Shown in pieces: positions 44,605 through 53,897 of a stretch of 64,000 nt of DNA. The notes beneath the pieces are model-generated. The model was not told the DNA's origin and searched no databases. It saw only the letters and a program-made list of their open reading frames with translations. The position numbers and the translations under genes are program-made. Origin of the DNA: Novosphingobium sp. MW5 (GTDB taxonomy: Bacteria; Pseudomonadota; Alphaproteobacteria; Sphingomonadales; Sphingomonadaceae); NCBI GenBank assembly GCA_025938935.1, contig JAPCWB010000001.1, forward strand, positions 3,348,001 through 3,412,000, in the 5' to 3' direction. The first letter of the stretch is position 1. Each line of letters begins with the position of its first letter.

Positions 44605-45526
44605 CAGGCGTTGCCCACGACCCAGCAGGCCAGCGCCATCAGCAGGCCGGCCATGCGGTTCGAGCGGAAGCGGGCGAGCGCGTTGTCGTTGTCGCCCGGA
44701 ACCAGCGTGACGACTTGCCACAGCAGATGCACCGCCATCGGCAGCAAGGCGAGGCTGGCGATCCAGTCCGGCCGCAGCAGCCAGAAGGCCAGTGGCCCAG
44801 CAGACCAGCGCCGCCGCATAGAAGCTCGCCACGCCGCCGCGCACCTTGCCGCCCATGGCCAGCGCGCTTGAGCGGATGCCGACCAGCGCGTCATCCTCGC
44901 GGTCCTGCAGGGCATAGATCGTGTCATAGCCGATGACCCATGCCATCGACCCGGCATAGAGCAGCGCCAGCACTTCGAGCCGGTCCAGCCGCAATTCGCT
45001 CCACCCCACCAGCGCGCCCCACGAGAAAACGATGCCGAGCCACGCCTGAGGCCACCAGGTAATGCGCTTCATGAAGGGATAGGCTGCCACCGGCGCAATC
45101 GAGGCGAGCGCGACCAGCTGCGCCTCCCACCGCAGTTGCAGCAGCACGACCAGCCCGATCAGGCACAGCGCCAGCAGCCAGCCCCACGCCGCGCGCTTGC
45201 TCACCCTGCCGCTCGCAACGGGGCGACTGGCGGTGCGGGTGACCTGCCGGTCAAGGTCGGCGTCGACGAGGTCGTTATAGACGCAGCCCGCCCCGCGCAT
45301 GGCGATCGCGCCCAGCAGCAGCCACAAGATCAGGTCCCATCGTGCCTGCCCTCCTGCCAGCAGCACGCCCCAGTGCGCAGGGCCAGAACAGCAGCCACCA
45401 GCCGATCGGCCGGTCGAACCGGGCAAGCAGGGCATAGTCGCGCAGGGGCTGCGGCAGGGCGGCGACAATGCCGCCATGCTGGCTGTCCGGGACGATTTCG
45501 GCGGTACTGGCAGGGGCGTCGGGCAT
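44604..45526 (-). pseudogene. ubiA: 4-hydroxybenzoate polyprenyltransferase UbiA, two frame changes
   Basis: Integral membrane prenyltransferase of ubiquinone synthesis, readable only across three frames. Frame 1 runs from ATG 45526 (MPDAPASTAEIVPDS... FDRPIGWWLLFWPCA). Frame 2 runs from about 45373 (VLLAGGQARWDLILWLLLG, NDLVDADLDR, DREDDALVG). Frame 3 runs from about 44793 (LAFWLLRPDWIASLALLP to WVVGNA). Both Asp-rich Mg/diphosphate motifs are intact. One extra base at each of two CAGTG contexts explains both breaks and gives 306 residues, the normal size. Ubiquinone is essential for a respiring sphingomonad, so sequencing error is likelier than loss. Confidence 0.88.
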
Positions 45527-45642
45527 CGACTCACCATGGCACAGGCAGGCCGGTCTGGACAATGTGTGCCGCGGCCAATCGCGTGGCCAAGCCCGCCTCG
45601 GCGCTCCGCTCATCGCGAGCCGGTCACTTTCCGCCCCCGGAA

Positions 45643-45671
45643 TTGACCATTGTTCATCTGTGCGCAATGTA
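45643..45671 (+). promoter_or_regulatory. Candidate promoter of the OmpA-domain protein gene
   Basis: TTGACC (45643-45648), 17-base spacer and AATGTA (45666-45671) form a plausible -35/-10 pair, 46 bases before the ATG at 45717. It lies in the 190-base divergent region shared with ubiA. Predicted by eye only. Confidence 0.35.
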
Positions 45672-45716
45672 GCCGCCAACACGGGTCCGCGCAGGTTCAA
45701 TATCAAGGATTACTCC

Positions 45717-46565
45717 ATGCGTTTCATTTCCGGCAAAACAGGGGCTCATATCGCGCTGACCATGATGGCAATGCCGCTTGCGACCGGGCTTCACGCCCAG
45801 GACGCGGTGAATGCCAACATCGTCGTCAATGCACCGACGCAGACCCCCGGGCCGGAGATCAAGGGCGTGATCACCGCGCGAAATGAGAACCGGCTGAAGG
45901 TCACCGCGCTCGACGGCACGGCGACAATCATCGACCTTGGCGAGACCACCAAGTACAAGACCAGCGGCGGCGGCTTTTCCAAAAAGAACCCGGCAACCGG
46001 TGCCTCGCTGCTCAATGGCATGCCGGTGACGATCAAGACCTGGCAGTCCGAGGCGGGTCTCGTCGCCAATCAGGTCAGCTTCAAGAGCGGCGACTACAAG
46101 ACCGCGCTGATGATCCACAACGCCACCGACCAGCGCTTTGGCGAGCAGACTGCCGCCACCGAAGCCCTGAAAGGCCGAATGGGTGACATCGACAAGTACA
46201 ACATCAAGGCCACGACCAACGTCTATTTCGACACCGGCAAGGCCGTGCTTTCACCGCAGGCGCGCGGCGAATTGTGCAATGCCGCCACCAGGGCCGAAGG
46301 CATGAACAACGCGTTGATCCTCGTTGTGGGCTATACCGACTCGGTCGGCAGCGACGAATACAACCAGGTGCTCAGCGAAAAGCGCGCGAATGCGGTGATC
46401 AACTACCTGCAGCAGGCCTGCCACTGGAAGCCCTACCGCATGCTGACTCCCACCGGCATGGCCAAGGCCGATCCGCTGGCGGACAATTCGACCGAAGAAG
46501 GCAAGGCACAGAACCGCCGTGTTGCGGTGAACGTGCTGGTCAGCAAGGGTCTCGACGGGCTGTAA
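45717..46565 (+). CDS. OmpA-domain outer-membrane/peptidoglycan-associated protein with N-terminal DUF5666-like domain
   Basis: A 282-residue exported protein. The signal peptide is residues 1-27 (GLHAQ). The N-terminal mature part (about 45-140) resembles a DUF5666 beta-barrel domain (EIKGVITARNENRLKVTALDG). The C-terminal part is an OmpA peptidoglycan-binding domain with NVYFDTGKAVLSPQARGEL and VGYTDSVGSDEYNQVLSEKR. It probably anchors to the cell wall without a transmembrane beta barrel. It is divergent from ubiA. Confidence 0.88.
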   Translation: MRFISGKTGAHIALTMMAMPLATGLHAQDAVNANIVVNAPTQTPGPEIKGVITARNENRLKVTALDGTATIIDLGETTKYKTSGGGFSKKNPATGASLLNGMPVTIKTWQSEAGLVANQVSFKSGDYKTALMIHNATDQRFGEQTAATEALKGRMGDIDKYNIKATTNVYFDTGKAVLSPQARGELCNAATRAEGMNNALILVVGYTDSVGSDEYNQVLSEKRANAVINYLQQACHWKPYRMLTPTGMAKADPLADNSTEEGKAQNRRVAVNVLVSKGLDGL

Positions 46566-46609
46566 GAACCGGGCGTGACGCGGGCGGGCGCAGTCGTTAT
46601 GGCTGCGCC

Positions 46610-47359
46610 ATGCCCGCCACCCCCGCCTGGCCTCCGAAAAGCGCGCCGCGCCTGTTTGTCGAGCAGGTCTTGGCCCAGGGCGCGTCCTTGTCGATCGTAG
46701 GCCCTCAGGCGCACTACCTCTCCCGCGTGATGCGCGTGGCAGAGGGCGATGCGGTGATCCTGTGCGATAACGTAACCGGTGAATGGGCGGCGCGGGTTGC
46801 CTCTGCCAGCAAGCGCGATGTGATGCTGAGCCCGGAAACCTTGCTCCGTCCGCGCGAAGCCGTCCCCGATTTCACGCTCTGCGCCGCTTTGCTCAAGAAG
46901 GACCGGTTCGACCTCGTTCTCGAAAAAGCCTGCGAACTGGGCGCGGCCCGCATCCAGCCGGTGCTGACGCGGCGCTGCGTGGCCGACAAGCTCAACCTCG
47001 AACGCGCCCGTGCCGTTCTGGTCGAGGCGGCGGAGCAATGCGCCCGCACTGCGCTCCCAGAAATTGCCGCGCCGGTGAAACTGGATGCCCTGCTCAAGGG
47101 CTGGGAAGCGGGCCGCGCGCTGTTCTTTGCCGATGAGAACGGGGGCGAACCTGCGGCCGCGTGTTTCGCAGCCCACACCGGCCCTGCAGCCCTGCTCACC
47201 GGCCCGGAAGGCGGCTTTGACGAGGCCGAGCGCGCGGCAATCCGCGCCCTGCCGCAGGCCCGCGCCATCACGCTTGGCCCCCGCATCCTGCGCGGCGAAA
47301 CGGCGGCCATCGGCGGTATGGCGCTGTGGATGGGTGTTGCCGGGGATTGGCAGGCATAA
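46610..47359 (+). CDS. rsmE: 16S rRNA (uracil1498-N3)-methyltransferase RsmE
   Basis: A 249-residue SPOUT-class RNA methyltransferase acting on U1498 of 16S rRNA. An N-terminal PUA-like region (residues 10-80, HYLSRVMRVAEGDAVILCD) precedes the trefoil-knot SAM domain with LTGPEGGFDEAE and LGPRILRGETAAIGGM. The start is the ATG at 46610. It precedes gshA by 68 bases; rsmE-gshA adjacency is common in this order. Confidence 0.95.
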   Translation: MPATPAWPPKSAPRLFVEQVLAQGASLSIVGPQAHYLSRVMRVAEGDAVILCDNVTGEWAARVASASKRDVMLSPETLLRPREAVPDFTLCAALLKKDRFDLVLEKACELGAARIQPVLTRRCVADKLNLERARAVLVEAAEQCARTALPEIAAPVKLDALLKGWEAGRALFFADENGGEPAAACFAAHTGPAALLTGPEGGFDEAERAAIRALPQARAITLGPRILRGETAAIGGMALWMGVAGDWQA

Positions 47360-47427
47360 GTACCGCTTACCGGACCATAAGCGAAAAGCACTGGCATCGG
47401 CGCGAACAAAACACTAACCCCCCGCCC

Positions 47428-48798
47428 ATGAGCACAAGGCAGGTTTCAGATCGCAACGATCCCTTGATCGAGACCCTCGAGGATCTCGTGATCCCGATGG
47501 CAAAGGGCGAAAAGCCGCGCGAAAACTGGCGGATCGGGACCGAGCACGAGAAACTGGTCTTTGCGCTCAGCGACCACCATGCGCCCAGTTACGACGAAAA
47601 GGGCGGCATCCTGGACCTCCTCGTCGCGCTGCAGGACTATGGCTGGAAGCCGGTTGTGGAAGGCGGCAAGATCATCGCGCTGGCAGGCGCGGACGGCAAT
47701 GTCAGCCTTGAGCCAGCGGGCCAGCTCGAACTGTCGGGCGCGCCGCTGGAGAACCTGCACCAGACCTGCGCCGAAACCGGCCGACACCTCAAACAGGTGA
47801 AGGAAATCGGCGAGAAGTTCGGCATCGGCTTTCTCGGCCTCGGCATGTGGCCGGACAAGACCCGCGAAGAGCTGCCGATCATGCCCAAGGGCCGCTACGA
47901 GATCATGCTGCGCCACATGCCGCGTGTCGGCAGCCTCGGCCTCGACATGATGCTGCGCACCTGCACCATCCAGACCAACCTCGACTATTCAAGCGAGGCC
48001 GACATGGCGCAGAAGTTCCGCGTCAGTCTGGCACTGCAGCCACTCGCCACCGCGTTGTTCGCCAATTCGCCGTTTACCGAGGGCAAGCCCAACGGCTTCC
48101 TTTCCTATCGCAGCCACATCTGGTCGGACACCGATCCGGCGCGCACCGGCATGCTGCCTTTCGTGTTCGAGGACGGCTTCGGCTACGAACGCTACGCCCA
48201 ATACATGCTCGATGTGCCGATGTACTTCGTCTACCGCGACGGCAAATACATTGACGCGGCCGGCCTCAGCTTCCGCGACTTCCTCGATGGCAAGCTTTCG
48301 GTCCTGCCCGGCGAGAAGCCGACGCTGAGCGACTGGAACGACCACCTTTCCACCGCTTTCCCCGAAGTGCGGCTCAAGAGCTTCCTCGAAATGCGCGGGG
48401 CTGATGGCGGGCCGTGGAACAAGATCTGCGCCCTGCCCGCCTTCTGGGTGGGGCTGCTCTATGATCAGGGCGCGCTCGATGCGGCGTGGGACCTGGTCAA
48501 GGACTGGGACATGGAAGGGCGCGAACTTCTCCGCTCGTCCGTCCCCAAGCTGGCGCTGGATGCGCCGCTGCCGGGCGGCGGCACCCTGCGCGATATCGCC
48601 GGCGAAGTGCTGGCGATCAGCCGCGCCGGCCTCAACGCGCGCGGCAAGCTCAATTCGGCCGGAGACAACGAAAGCGGCTTCCTTGAACCGCTGGACGAGA
48701 TCGTGCGCAGCGGCAAGGTCCCGGCGCAGGTCCTGCTAGACAAGTATCACGGGGAATGGGGCGGCGACCTCTCGCGCATTTACGAGGAAAGCTACTGA
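47428..48798 (+). CDS. gshA: Glutamate-cysteine ligase (plant/proteobacterial GCS2 type)
   Basis: First step of glutathione synthesis, joining glutamate and cysteine with ATP. The 456-residue enzyme belongs to the alphaproteobacterial/plant class: ENWRIGTEHEKLVF, SLEPAGQLELSGAP, the catalytic-core TIQTNLDYSSEADM and the C-terminal GDLSRIYEESY. The start is the ATG at 47428. The stop overlaps the monooxygenase-like gene (TGATG). Glutathione is central to sphingomonad aromatic-ether cleavage (general knowledge). Confidence 0.96.
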   Translation: MSTRQVSDRNDPLIETLEDLVIPMAKGEKPRENWRIGTEHEKLVFALSDHHAPSYDEKGGILDLLVALQDYGWKPVVEGGKIIALAGADGNVSLEPAGQLELSGAPLENLHQTCAETGRHLKQVKEIGEKFGIGFLGLGMWPDKTREELPIMPKGRYEIMLRHMPRVGSLGLDMMLRTCTIQTNLDYSSEADMAQKFRVSLALQPLATALFANSPFTEGKPNGFLSYRSHIWSDTDPARTGMLPFVFEDGFGYERYAQYMLDVPMYFVYRDGKYIDAAGLSFRDFLDGKLSVLPGEKPTLSDWNDHLSTAFPEVRLKSFLEMRGADGGPWNKICALPAFWVGLLYDQGALDAAWDLVKDWDMEGRELLRSSVPKLALDAPLPGGGTLRDIAGEVLAISRAGLNARGKLNSAGDNESGFLEPLDEIVRSGKVPAQVLLDKYHGEWGGDLSRIYEESY

Positions 48799-49100
48799 TG
48801 AGCGTCATCCTGATGGGCGAGTTCCGCCTGCCGGCCGAAAACCTTGAGGCGGCAAGGCCGGCGATTGACAAGGTGGTGAGCCTTACCCGCGCCGAAGAGG
48901 GCTGCCTGCATTATGCCTATGCGGCTGACCTGTTCGATCCATGCCTGATCCGCATCAGCGAGAAGTGGTCGGGGCCTGAGGCGCTTGCTGCGCACATGAA
49001 GGCCGCGCACATGGACGAGTGGAAGCAGGCGCGCGAAAAGCTGGGCATGACCGGACGGACGGTCACGATGTACGAAGTGGCCAGCGAAAAGGCTGTGTGA
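48798..49100 (+). CDS. Antibiotic biosynthesis monooxygenase (ABM) domain protein
   Basis: A 100-residue ferredoxin-like-fold ABM protein (quinol monooxygenase YgiN-like): GEFRLPAENLEAARPAI, EEGCLHYAYAADL, ISEKWSGPEALAAHMKAAHM. It may oxidise quinols or remove reactive metabolites. It is translationally coupled to gshA through TGATG, suggesting a role in stress handling with glutathione (inference). Confidence 0.85.
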   Translation: MSVILMGEFRLPAENLEAARPAIDKVVSLTRAEEGCLHYAYAADLFDPCLIRISEKWSGPEALAAHMKAAHMDEWKQAREKLGMTGRTVTMYEVASEKAV

Positions 49101-50462
49101 TCACTCGGCGGGCTGCACCACCGGCCCGCGCTGCGGCCTAAGGCCCGCCAGCAATCGGTTCAGGAACCGCGTCACAGTCGGGTTGCGGTCCATCCATGCG
49201 TGGTATTCGCGGTACTTCGCGTCCTCGGAAAGCAGGTGCTTTTCCTCGGTCTTCGCCCGCCAGAAATAGATCGCGCTCACACCCGCAAGGCACACGGCAT
49301 TGCGCACCGCATCGGTCATCGAACCATTGGTGACGAAGAACGGCATTGTCGCGCACCACCAGAAGGTGTTCTTCGAAAGATAGGCCGGATGCCGCGTCCA
49401 GCGGTAGGGGCCATTGGTCAGCACGCCGCGGTAGGTGAGGTTGGAAAAGCGGATGCCGAAGGCCACGGTCGCCCAGGCATAGATGCCGGTCAGCGTGACC
49501 AGCAGCGCCGCCCAGATCCACAGAAGCACGGTCTGCCCCTGCAGCCACCAGGTCCAGTCGGCGGTCGCCGCCTCGTAAAATAGCGGGCCGCCCTGGTTCA
49601 TCATCTGGAACGGCGGATAGCACATCAGCGCCGCCACCCAGCCCGCGAGGTAGGGATTGGCCGAGCGGATCTGCGCGTCCAATGGCTTCAGCGTCAGGAT
49701 ATAGCCGACCGTGCCGATCTGCTCGTCCATCACGAACATCATCAGCACGAGGAGGTTCGCGACCATCACCGGTTCGCGCCATATGCCGCCCCAGTCACGC
49801 CCGACAAGGTCCGCAAAACCGCCCGGCACGATCGAGATCATGAAGGCGGTGAAAAAGCCCTTCACCGCCCAGGCGCGCAGGTGAATGGGGATCATGGCCG
49901 GGTCATAGGCCTCGCGCCCGATCAGCCATGCGCCGAAGTGCCAGCAGGGATCGCGCGGTTCCACCAATACGCGGTCGAGCCACAGGACATAGGGCACCGA
50001 AAGCAGGAACAGCGGCACGGCCGACCAGCCGAGCACGGTCATCGCCACCTGATAGGGGCCGTCCCAGTACCAGCGGAACAGGCAATAGAGGAAGCCGATG
50101 ATCGCCCATGTCGCCCAGAGACCGGCCAGCTTGGTGATCGAGATGTCGACCACGGCGGAAAGCGGCCGCTTGGCCTGCCAGTTGATGCCAGTCGAAGGCC
50201 GCAGGTGGACCTTTTCGACAAGCACCGACCACAGCACCATCGGCACGGCGCAGAACACCAGCCCCATCAGCGCGGCATTCGGGCCGGTCAGCCGCTCGCG
50301 CGGGGCCTGCAGCGCCAGCGCGTCGACGATCTCGGGCCAGAAATGGCAAAAGGCCAGCCAGACCGCGAGGCCGATGAGGCCGGTGAGCCCTACGGCTCCG
50401 GCAACGTCACTCTGTGGCCGAGGATCGGCGTCTGGCGCGGGCGTGTTCACGCGCCCCGCCAT
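49101..50462 (-). CDS. Isoprenylcysteine carboxyl methyltransferase-like membrane protein with long N-terminal membrane region
   Basis: A 453-residue polytopic membrane protein. The C-terminal part has the ICMT/PEMT-type SAM-binding signature: RGVLTNGPYRWTRHPAYLSK and RAKTEEKHLLSEDAKYREY. About eight further hydrophobic segments precede it (residues 20-330), making it about twice the size of usual bacterial ICMT-like proteins. It may methylate a phospholipid, isoprenoid or small membrane molecule. It directly abuts the ABM gene on the opposite strand (no gap) and lies 44 bases downstream of bamB. Confidence 0.82.
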   Translation of the reverse strand: MAGRVNTPAPDADPRPQSDVAGAVGLTGLIGLAVWLAFCHFWPEIVDALALQAPRERLTGPNAALMGLVFCAVPMVLWSVLVEKVHLRPSTGINWQAKRPLSAVVDISITKLAGLWATWAIIGFLYCLFRWYWDGPYQVAMTVLGWSAVPLFLLSVPYVLWLDRVLVEPRDPCWHFGAWLIGREAYDPAMIPIHLRAWAVKGFFTAFMISIVPGGFADLVGRDWGGIWREPVMVANLLVLMMFVMDEQIGTVGYILTLKPLDAQIRSANPYLAGWVAALMCYPPFQMMNQGGPLFYEAATADWTWWLQGQTVLLWIWAALLVTLTGIYAWATVAFGIRFSNLTYRGVLTNGPYRWTRHPAYLSKNTFWWCATMPFFVTNGSMTDAVRNAVCLAGVSAIYFWRAKTEEKHLLSEDAKYREYHAWMDRNPTVTRFLNRLLAGLRPQRGPVVQPAE

Positions 50463-50506
50463 AAGCCCAAATGGTTAAGCGCGCGGTAAAGCGGCCGGAC
50501 CTTCCT

Positions 50507-51847
50507 TTAGCGGAAGGTGTTGATCCGGCCGCTGTCGTCCAGCACCACCAGCATGTTGTTCGCCACGATCGGCGCAAGGCTGATGCTGGCGCCCAGCTTG
50601 GTAAATGGCGCCAGCGTCCCGTCGGTCACACTGGCCGAGAAGATCTCACCCTCGGTATTGGCGATCCACAGGCGGTTGTTTGCCAGAACCGGGCCAGTGT
50701 AGAAAATCGGGTTCTTCTTCTTTTTCGGGTTCTCGAAAGCGGCCAGCTGGGTCGCCCAGCGCACCTTGCCGGTGCCGCGCGCGATACACAGCAGCTTGGC
50801 ATCGTCGGTCAGCGTGAAGATCCACTCACCAGCAATCGCCGGGGTGGAAATGCCTGCGAGGTTGAGTTCCCAGACGCGCTGACCGGTGAGCAGCTCGTAA
50901 GCCGCCATGCGCCCGCCCCGGCCCAGCGCGAAGACGCGGCCGCGGTCAATGATCGGATCGGCGTCGATGTCGGTCAGTACGCCCACCGAAGTGGCCAGCG
51001 AAGTGCGCGCCAGCGCGTCCGACCACAGGGTGCGGCCGTTTTCATAGCGGTAAGTCACGAGTTCGCCGGTTGAATAGCCGGCAATCACCGAGCCCTGGCC
51101 CACAGTCGGCGCAGCGACGCCGAAGATGCCGGAAAGGCCATTCGATCCGCTTTCATTCCACAGCAGCGCGCCATCGGGCGCGTTGAGCGCGATCAGCTGG
51201 TTTGACTGGGTCATGACGAAAACCTGGTCGAATTCGACCGTCGGCGATCCGCGCAGCGGGCCGGCGGGCTTCACCTTCCAGATCTGGCTGCCGTCATTGG
51301 CGTTGAGCGCGGCAACTTCGCCGACGCCGGTGGTGATATAGACCTTGCCCTCGTCAAAGGCCGCGCCGCCGCCGAAGACCGAGCTGGCGCCATCGCCGCT
51401 GATCTTGAACGACTTGGTCCAGCGCTGGGCGCCGGTGGCGGCGTCGAAGGCATGAACCACGCCGGCCGTGTCCATGACGAACATCATGCCGCCGCCGATC
51501 ACCGGCGAAGCGGCGAGGCGCTGGCTCTTGCTGTTGCCCTGGACCGACTGGGTCCAGCCGCGCCCCGGCGCATCGCCGAGCGACAGGTGGCCATAGGCCT
51601 TGGTCGGGGTGTTGCCGGCCTGTGGCCATTCGGGATTGAGTTCCGCCGGGGGCAGCACAACGGCGACCGACGCAAGGTTCGGATCGACCTTCGCGCCCGA
51701 TTCGACGCGGCTGAGGATCGGCACGCGGTTGCCCACGGTGGGCGTGGTCGGGCCCTTCTTGCCGAACACGCCGCAGCCCGAAAGCGTCACCGCCATGGCA
51801 AGCGCGGCAATTGTCGCCACGCGGCGGAGCGGGGTCCTGGTGGTCAT
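50507..51847 (-). CDS. bamB: Outer membrane protein assembly factor BamB (PQQ-repeat lipoprotein)
   Basis: A 446-residue lipoprotein component of the BAM complex. The lipobox LSGC follows a short basic N-terminus (TPLRRVATIAALAMAVTLSGC). The mature part is an eight-bladed beta-propeller of PQQ-like repeats (VVHAFDAATGAQRWTKSF, EVAALNANDGSQIWKV, NQLIALNAPDGALLWNE). The ATG at 51847 is favoured (GAAGGA seven bases upstream); ATG 51877 is possible. It follows the YfgM-like gene by about 31 bases, the classic yfgM-bamB pairing. Confidence 0.92.
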   Translation of the reverse strand: MTTRTPLRRVATIAALAMAVTLSGCGVFGKKGPTTPTVGNRVPILSRVESGAKVDPNLASVAVVLPPAELNPEWPQAGNTPTKAYGHLSLGDAPGRGWTQSVQGNSKSQRLAASPVIGGGMMFVMDTAGVVHAFDAATGAQRWTKSFKISGDGASSVFGGGAAFDEGKVYITTGVGEVAALNANDGSQIWKVKPAGPLRGSPTVEFDQVFVMTQSNQLIALNAPDGALLWNESGSNGLSGIFGVAAPTVGQGSVIAGYSTGELVTYRYENGRTLWSDALARTSLATSVGVLTDIDADPIIDRGRVFALGRGGRMAAYELLTGQRVWELNLAGISTPAIAGEWIFTLTDDAKLLCIARGTGKVRWATQLAAFENPKKKKNPIFYTGPVLANNRLWIANTEGEIFSASVTDGTLAPFTKLGASISLAPIVANNMLVVLDDSGRINTFR

Positions 51848-51878
51848 TCGGGCATCCTTCATCACAATCCCAGTCATG

Positions 51879-52652
51879 TTACGGTTGACCCTGCTGCGGA
51901 GTATTCGCAGCGGTCACGTCCTTCACTGCTTCATTCACGTCATCCACGGCATCGACGCCGAGGTAGCCCGCCATCTGCCGCGCGCGGCGGCGCAGGCTGT
52001 CCGGCGCGGTCTTGTCGCGCGCAATCGAGGCAAAAAGCGGGCCGGCAAGGTCATTCTTGCCCTGCTTGAGATAGGCCATGCCCATCAGTTCGGCCGAAGA
52101 GCCGAACCACGGCTTGCCGGGAACCGCCAGCGGCTTCATCGCGGCAATCACGGCATCGGGCGAAGTGCTATCGAAAGTCAGCGCCATTTCGCGGATCTTG
52201 GCAAGGTCGCGGTAGGCCTGCGGGGCGCTGTCATCAGCGGCCAGCGCGGCAAAGGCCTTGGCGGCGTCGGCATCCTTGCCCTTTTCGAGCAGGATACCCG
52301 CCTGCAACATGCGGGCCGAAGCCTGGCTGCCACCGCCGCCATCCTTGGCGAGCGGTTCCAGCAGCTTGCTGGCTTCATCGAGCCGGCCGGCTTCAAGCTG
52401 GTCGAGCGCCTTGATGTAGCTCTCGGCGCGTTCCTCGTGCCCCTTGCGCTCGTAGTAACCCCAGCCGATCCAGGCGCCCAGGCCGGCAAGCCCGACGAAA
52501 ATCGTAGCGCCGAGCGGCTTGGCCCAGCGCTTGATCGCGTTAAGCGCCTGCTCTTCGCGCAGGGCCTCGTCCACCTCGCGCAGGAAGCCTTCTTTCTGGG
52601 CATCTTCGCGGCTGATCGCGGGGCTCTTCGAATTGTCGGGCGTGAGGGCCAA
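51879..52652 (-). CDS. YfgM/Tol-Pal-type tetratricopeptide membrane protein
   Basis: A 257-residue protein with a cytoplasmic N-terminus, one membrane helix (about residues 49-66, ATIFVGLAGLGAWIGWGYY) and a periplasmic TPR-like region. The YfgM family is an ancillary SecYEG/BamB-associated chaperone in E. coli. The order here (yfgM then bamB) is the same as in gamma-proteobacteria. Its gene symbol is not assigned because sequence similarity in the TPR region is low. Confidence 0.85.
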   Translation of the reverse strand: MALTPDNSKSPAISREDAQKEGFLREVDEALREEQALNAIKRWAKPLGATIFVGLAGLGAWIGWGYYERKGHEERAESYIKALDQLEAGRLDEASKLLEPLAKDGGGGSQASARMLQAGILLEKGKDADAAKAFAALAADDSAPQAYRDLAKIREMALTFDSTSPDAVIAAMKPLAVPGKPWFGSSAELMGMAYLKQGKNDLAGPLFASIARDKTAPDSLRRRARQMAGYLGVDAVDDVNEAVKDVTAANTPQQGQP

Positions 52653-52756
52653 GTCTGGGTCTTTCAGGCAAGCTTGTCAGGTTGGCGGCTGTTTAGCGGA
52701 TGGGCCGCCCTTTTCAACGGAATTGCACGTGAAGGCCGCATGAATAACCGGGTTTG

Positions 52757-53884
52757 TCACCCGAAACGTTCGCGATTCATGGCCTTGGCGTAAACGAGGC
52801 GATAGGCTGCGACCATGCTGGCCTCGTCATATTCGGCGCGGGCGCGGGTGCGGTTAGCATCGCCCACCTTGCGGCGGCCAGCCGGATCGAGCGCCAGCGC
52901 CTCCAACGCGTCGATATAGTCGCTGTCGCGCTCCTTGGGGATGACGTAAGGGCGGTTGGCCTCTGAGACCATCTCGCGCACGTCGCCAACATCAGTCGAA
53001 ACCACCGCGAGGCCGGCCGCCATGGCCTCGACGACCGAAATCGGGAACTGCTCGCTGTCGGACGAAAGCGCGAAAAGGTCGAACAGGCCGATGATCTTCG
53101 CCGGCTCCGCAATGAAGCCGGGCATATGGACGCGGTAGCCGACGTCGAGTCGCATGGCCTCTGCCATGATCGCCTCGCGTTCCGGCCCTTCCCCAAGGAT
53201 CACCAACTGCCAGTGTTCGGGCAGGTGCGAGAAGGCGCGGACGAGCCGGGGAAGGTTCTTCACTGGGCGCAGTCCGGCAATGGTGCCGAGCCACGATTCC
53301 TCAGGCCGCTTGATGACCCGCGGCAGGGCATCGGGCTTCGCCTTGCGGTTGTAGTCGCTGGTCTGGATGCCATTTGCGATGCGGTGAACCTTGCCGCGCG
53401 GCTGCGACCATGCGGTGAGCGCAATCTCCTCAAGCTGGCGCGATGGCACGACCAGCGCCTCGGCATGGGCCAGCGCCAGCTTGCGGTACCAGTTGCGCGA
53501 AGTCTTGAGCTTCACCGCTTCATCCGCGTTGAACCCATCTTCGTGGTGGACCAGCGGCGGCAGGTCCATGCGCGGGCCAAGCAGAGTGTGCGCCATGACC
53601 GCGTCCATCGCGCCCCAGTTATAGGTCAGGACAAGGTCATAGCCCGCCATGGCCTTGGCAATCCGCTCGATCCGGCGCGGCAGGGGCTTGCCCTGAAGCG
53701 AGGGAAAATCGGTGGGATAGCGCACCTTGGCCCGGGGGGAGATCGCCACTTGCGCGCCCAACGCATCGGGGACGGCAGAGACGATATCGTGCTCGATGCT
53801 CGGCCCGAAGGCGTTGATCAACTTGGCGCAGCGTAGCTCCTTGCCGCCCGCGTGGAAGCTGGAATGAAGATGCAGGACGCGCAA
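52757..53884 (-). CDS. Glycosyltransferase family 4-type protein
   Basis: A 375-residue retaining GT-B glycosyltransferase. The N-terminal domain begins RVLHLHSSFHAGGKELRC. The C-terminal Rossmann domain has NGIQTSDYNR, VILGEGPEREAIM, the EX7E-like FALSSDSEQFPISVVEAMAAGL and DVGDVREMV. The TTG at 53882-53884 is favoured since GAGGG sits upstream and the family begins at RVLHLH. It likely transfers a sugar to a surface polysaccharide or lipid. The overlapping alpha/beta hydrolase stop is 13 bases upstream. Confidence 0.9.
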   Translation of the reverse strand: MRVLHLHSSFHAGGKELRCAKLINAFGPSIEHDIVSAVPDALGAQVAISPRAKVRYPTDFPSLQGKPLPRRIERIAKAMAGYDLVLTYNWGAMDAVMAHTLLGPRMDLPPLVHHEDGFNADEAVKLKTSRNWYRKLALAHAEALVVPSRQLEEIALTAWSQPRGKVHRIANGIQTSDYNRKAKPDALPRVIKRPEESWLGTIAGLRPVKNLPRLVRAFSHLPEHWQLVILGEGPEREAIMAEAMRLDVGYRVHMPGFIAEPAKIIGLFDLFALSSDSEQFPISVVEAMAAGLAVVSTDVGDVREMVSEANRPYVIPKERDSDYIDALEALALDPAGRRKVGDANRTRARAEYDEASMVAAYRLVYAKAMNRERFG

Positions 53885-53897
53885 AGCGGGTAAGCCC

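Noticed and set aside
43963..45537. Apparent UbiA-SRAP fusion protein of 524 residues
   Set aside because: Each domain has its own expected start; the fusion arises only from frame changes inside ubiA, and the last part of UbiA is found in another frame overlapping SRAP as TGATG.
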